A stretch of 64,000 bases of DNA. It comes from Rhodospirillaceae bacterium (lineage in GTDB: Bacteria; Pseudomonadota; Alphaproteobacteria; Dongiales; Dongiaceae). The notes beneath the pieces are model-generated. The model did no database searches. It was not told where the DNA came from and saw only the letters and a program-made list of their open reading frames with translations. The translations under genes and the position numbers were made by a program. The stretch covers positions 248,001-312,000 of the forward strand of contig SSEL01000023.1 of NCBI GenBank assembly GCA_008012315.1. The letters are read 5' to 3'. Of the stretch, positions 61,398-64,000 are shown one piece after another (the first letter of the stretch is position 1; the number at the start of each line of letters is the position of its first letter).

Positions 61398-61478
61398 TTT
61401 CGTCCCCTTCCGTTTGTGCAGACCATAGCTATTGCGGCGAGGCTAAGCCATTGATCTAATGGAAAAGGGTCAAAACAT

Positions 61479-61508
61479 TGACTTTTCAGTAAGTTAGATG
61501 CTATATGC
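61479..61508 (+). promoter_or_regulatory. Probable ygiQ promoter
   Basis: TTGACT (61479-61484) and TATATG (61503-61508) with an 18-base spacer; start near 61515, about 27 bases before the ATG at 61542. Confidence 0.5.
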
Positions 61509-61541
61509 CGCGCAACTTGGCACGATCCGCCGGCCCGCCAG

Positions 61542-63614
61542 ATGAGCACAGGTGCTTTCGTTTTCGGGCGTGATGAATTCGGTGCGGAAATTATGGAAAC
61601 CGCGAAGCAACTTTTCTCGTATCGCAAATATTGGGCGCATCGGTTCGGCACCGCGCCTTTCCTGCCCATGTCCCGCGCGGAGATGGAGGAACTCGGCTGG
61701 GATTCCTGCGACGTCATTCTCGTGACCGGCGATGCCTATATCGATCATCCGAGTTTCGGCATGGCGGTGATTGGGCGATTGCTGGAGGCGCAGGGATTTC
61801 GGGTGGGGATTCTCGCGCAGCCGGATTGGCAGAGCGCGGAGCCGTTCAAGGCGCTGGGGAAGCCGAATCTGTATTTCGGGATCACCGGCGGCAACATGGA
61901 TTCCATGGTCAACCGGTATACGGCGGATCGGCGGTTGCGGCATAATGACAGCTATACGCCGAATGATGAAGGCGGGAAGCGGCCGGACCGGGCGGTGATC
62001 GTCTATTCGCAGCGCTGCCGGGAGGCCTACAAAGATGTGCCGATCGTGCTCGGCGGCATCGAAAGCTCGCTGCGCCGTATCGCGCATTACGACTACTGGT
62101 CGGACAAGGTGCGCCGCTCGATCCTGGCGGATGCCAAGGGCGATATCCTGCTTTATGGCAATGCCGAGCGGGCGGTGGTCGAGGTGACGCATCGTCTGGC
62201 CAAGGGCGATGCGCCGGGCGATCTCGACGATATCCGCGGCGTCGCCCTCCTCCGAGACCGCGTCCCCGACGGCTGGATGGAAGCCCCGGCCAACGACCTC
62301 GACGACGGGGCCGAAGGCGCCAGGCGGTTGGAGGGCAATACGGTCATTCGCCTGCCATCCTTCGAGCAGGTGGAAAAGGATCCGGAAGCCTATGCCCGTG
62401 CCTCGCGCGTGCTGCACCGGGAAAGCAATCCCGGCAATGCCCGGCCGCTGGTGCAGCGCCACGGCAATCGCGAGCTCTGGGTGACGCCGCCGCCGATCCC
62501 GCTTTCGACGCCGGAAATGGACGGTGTCTTCGAGCTGCCCTATGCCCGCGCGCCGCATCCTGACTATGGCGATGCGAAGATCGCCGCCTGGGACATGATC
62601 CGCTTCTCGGTCACCATCATGCGCGGCTGCTTCGGCGGCTGCTCCTTCTGCTCGATCACCGAGCATGAGGGACGCATCATCCAGAACCGCTCGGAAGGAT
62701 CGATCCTGAAAGAGATCGAGCAGATCCGCGACAAGACTAAGGGCTTTACCGGGATCATCTCGGATATCGGCGGCCCCACCGCCAACATGTATCGCATTGC
62801 CTGCAAGGACAAGCGCACGGAAGAACTCTGCCGCAAGCCGTCCTGCGTCTTCCCCGATATCTGTCCCAATCTCAATACCAGCCATGACTCGCTGATCCAG
62901 CTTTACAAGAAGTCGCGCGAGATCCCGGGCATCAAAAAGGTCATGGTCGCATCCGGCGTGCGCTACGATCTCGCCGTCCAAAGCCCGGCCTATATCAAGG
63001 AACTGGTCTCGCATCATGTCGGCGGCTATCTGAAGATCGCGCCAGAGCATACCGAGGAAGGCCCGCTTTCGAAGATGATGAAGCCGGGCATCGGCAGCTA
63101 TGACAAGTTCAAGGAGCTGTTCGACAAGGCGGCCAAGGAAGCAAAGAAAGAATACTTCCTCATTCCCTATTTCATCGCCGCGCATCCGGGTACCACGGAT
63201 GAGGACATGATGAACCTGGCTTTATGGCTGAAGCGCAATAAATATCGGGCGGATCAGGTCCAGACCTTCCTGCCGTCACCGATGGCGCTGTCGACAGCGA
63301 TGTATCATTCGGGCCTCAATCCACTGCGCCCGATCCGGCGCGGCGCGTCGGAACCGGTCGAGACCGTCAAGGGCCTGAAGCAGCGTCGCCTGCACAAGGC
63401 TTTCCTGCGCTACCACGATGCGGAAAACTGGCCCTTGCTGCGCGATGCCTTGAAGCGCATGGGCCGGGCCGATCTGATCGGCCCCGGCAAGCATCAGCTC
63501 ATTCCGACCTGGCAGCCGGCGGGCACGGGGCTGAGCGGCGGCGAAGGCCGGCGTCAGGGGCGCAAGCACGGCATGCAAAAGTTCACCACCAAGGGCGTCC
63601 TGCCGCGCCGATAA
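61542..63614 (+). CDS. YgiQ-family radical SAM protein
   Basis: A 690-residue member of the conserved YgiQ (UPF0313) family with unknown reaction. The radical SAM cluster motif is in [18 protein letters not shown] at about 363-373. The N-terminal half is highly conserved ([55 protein letters not shown]). The basic C-terminal tail may bind nucleic acid. An ATG at 61593 ([15 protein letters not shown]) is an alternative start; I kept 61542 because the promoter lies just ahead, though no clear ribosome-binding site is seen at either. Confidence 0.92.
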   Translation: MSTGAFVFGRDEFGAEIMETAKQLFSYRKYWAHRFGTAPFLPMSRAEMEELGWDSCDVILVTGDAYIDHPSFGMAVIGRLLEAQGFRVGILAQPDWQSAEPFKALGKPNLYFGITGGNMDSMVNRYTADRRLRHNDSYTPNDEGGKRPDRAVIVYSQRCREAYKDVPIVLGGIESSLRRIAHYDYWSDKVRRSILADAKGDILLYGNAERAVVEVTHRLAKGDAPGDLDDIRGVALLRDRVPDGWMEAPANDLDDGAEGARRLEGNTVIRLPSFEQVEKDPEAYARASRVLHRESNPGNARPLVQRHGNRELWVTPPPIPLSTPEMDGVFELPYARAPHPDYGDAKIAAWDMIRFSVTIMRGCFGGCSFCSITEHEGRIIQNRSEGSILKEIEQIRDKTKGFTGIISDIGGPTANMYRIACKDKRTEELCRKPSCVFPDICPNLNTSHDSLIQLYKKSREIPGIKKVMVASGVRYDLAVQSPAYIKELVSHHVGGYLKIAPEHTEEGPLSKMMKPGIGSYDKFKELFDKAAKEAKKEYFLIPYFIAAHPGTTDEDMMNLALWLKRNKYRADQVQTFLPSPMALSTAMYHSGLNPLRPIRRGASEPVETVKGLKQRRLHKAFLRYHDAENWPLLRDALKRMGRADLIGPGKHQLIPTWQPAGTGLSGGEGRRQGRKHGMQKFTTKGVLPRR

Positions 63615-63637
63615 CTGCGGCTGGTGGGTAATAGCCG

Positions 63638-64000
63638 TCAGAGCTTCACAAGAGCGGCCAGGTAAGCCAAGGCTGGCGGGTCGATTTCCCGCCGGTCGAT
63701 ATGCACGCGCTCATCGAGGTTGGTGATCAGGGAGACGGTACGCAGGGCCGCGAGGAAATCCGCGCCGGTCGCATCGGCCGATAGCTGCCCAAGCCGGATC
63801 AGCGCCCGCCGCAGCTCGGCTTCGATCGCGCCCTCGATAACGAGGCGTTCCGTGGGATCGCTGTGATCGAAATAAAGATGCTGCGAGGCCAGCAAGCGTT
63901 CCAGTTCGGCAACCGGCTCGGCATCGTCATCGACCCTGAGATCGACGACGACATCGCTGCCGCCGTAACCACCATCGGTCCGGTGCACGACAAGGGCAGC
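63638..64000 (-). CDS. DUF1028 protein, N-terminus outside the window
   Basis: The 120 C-terminal residues of a DUF1028 protein, recognised by VVHRTDGGYGGSDVVVDLRVDD followed by AEPVAELERLL. DUF1028 proteins are Ntn-hydrolase-like enzymes of unknown function, often found near amino acid or peptide catabolism genes. The frame is open to the window edge, so the catalytic N-terminus is not visible. It converges on ygiQ with 23 bases between the two stops. Confidence 0.85.
   Translation of the reverse strand, partial: AALVVHRTDGGYGGSDVVVDLRVDDDAEPVAELERLLASQHLYFDHSDPTERLVIEGAIEAELRRALIRLGQLSADATGADFLAALRTVSLITNLDERVHIDRREIDPPALAYLAALVKL

Larger units (their letters stand above)
46595..61450. mobile_element. 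Putative genomic island at tRNA-Met (right boundary unknown)
   Basis: Between core genes (isc-mnmA-SCP2 on the left, ygiQ on the right) lies a block of transport, amidase and regulator genes. It starts with a recombinase remnant fused to the 3' end of tRNA-Met. Catabolic cargo, two regulators of its own and a decayed integrase-like end fit an old integrated element. I did not find a copy of the tRNA 3' sequence near 61.4 kb, so the right end is set only by the return to a core gene. Confidence 0.45.

Noticed and set aside
61400-61541. Search for a second copy of the tRNA-Met 3' end as right island boundary
   Set aside because: No matching stretch was found by eye; the boundary is left open.

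Overview
The window looks like chromosomal DNA of a GC-rich alphaproteobacterium, most plausibly of Rhodospirillales type. This is inferred from gene order and protein features, not from a marker gene. Pointers are aroQ-accB coupling, an alpha-type RNase E with a large insert in its S1 domain and a C-terminal GWW motif, an SPY-type RF2, an elongator tRNA-Met with a G1-U72 pair, and a complete ISC (not SUF) iron-sulfur operon with two cysteine desulfurases.

Layout. 1-6.3 kb: accB (cut by the window edge), aroQ, a DsbA-like oxidoreductase and a BepA-like M48-TPR protease on the minus strand, then a gamma-glutamyltransferase-like lipoprotein and a class I aminotransferase. 6.3-12.2 kb: biotin synthesis, bioB-A-F-(BioH-like)-C on the minus strand and divergent bioD. 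12.2-23.1 kb: RNase E with a long leader, a cell-wall amidase, PBP1A, prfB with an intact programmed +1 frameshift, and amtB behind a sigma-54 promoter. 23.2-34.3 kb: a DUF455 protein, bcp, glnE, a YhdP/AsmA-like giant protein, tyrS, anmK and a small hydrolase.

34.5-46.5 kb: one long plus-strand operon, cysE-iscR-(second desulfurase)-iscS-iscU-iscA-hscB-hscA-fdx-iscX, continued by an alpha/beta hydrolase, an Fe(II)/2OG-oxygenase-like protein, mnmA and an SCP2-domain protein. It runs from cysteine supply through sulfur mobilisation and cluster assembly to tRNA thiolation. A promoter with a possible IscR box precedes cysE.

46.6-61.4 kb: an accessory block begins at the elongator tRNA-Met. The C-terminal remnant of a recombinase runs into the tRNA 3' end. 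The block carries an APC permease, a LuxR-type regulator, two amidase-signature hydrolases, a DUF4410 lipoprotein, a complete LIV-type ABC transporter, an RpiR-type regulator, a class III aminotransferase and an isochorismatase-fold hydrolase. It reads as a catabolic island for an unidentified amide or amino-acid-like compound. 61.5-64 kb: ygiQ and a DUF1028 protein cut by the window edge.

No CRISPR array, rRNA, intact transposase or replication origin was seen. The least described material is the hydrolase/oxygenase pair inside the ISC-mnmA operon, the tRNA-Met island with its unknown substrate, a 4 x 16 bp tandem repeat between livG and livF, and the metal-binding-like tails or inserts in BioB and RNase E.
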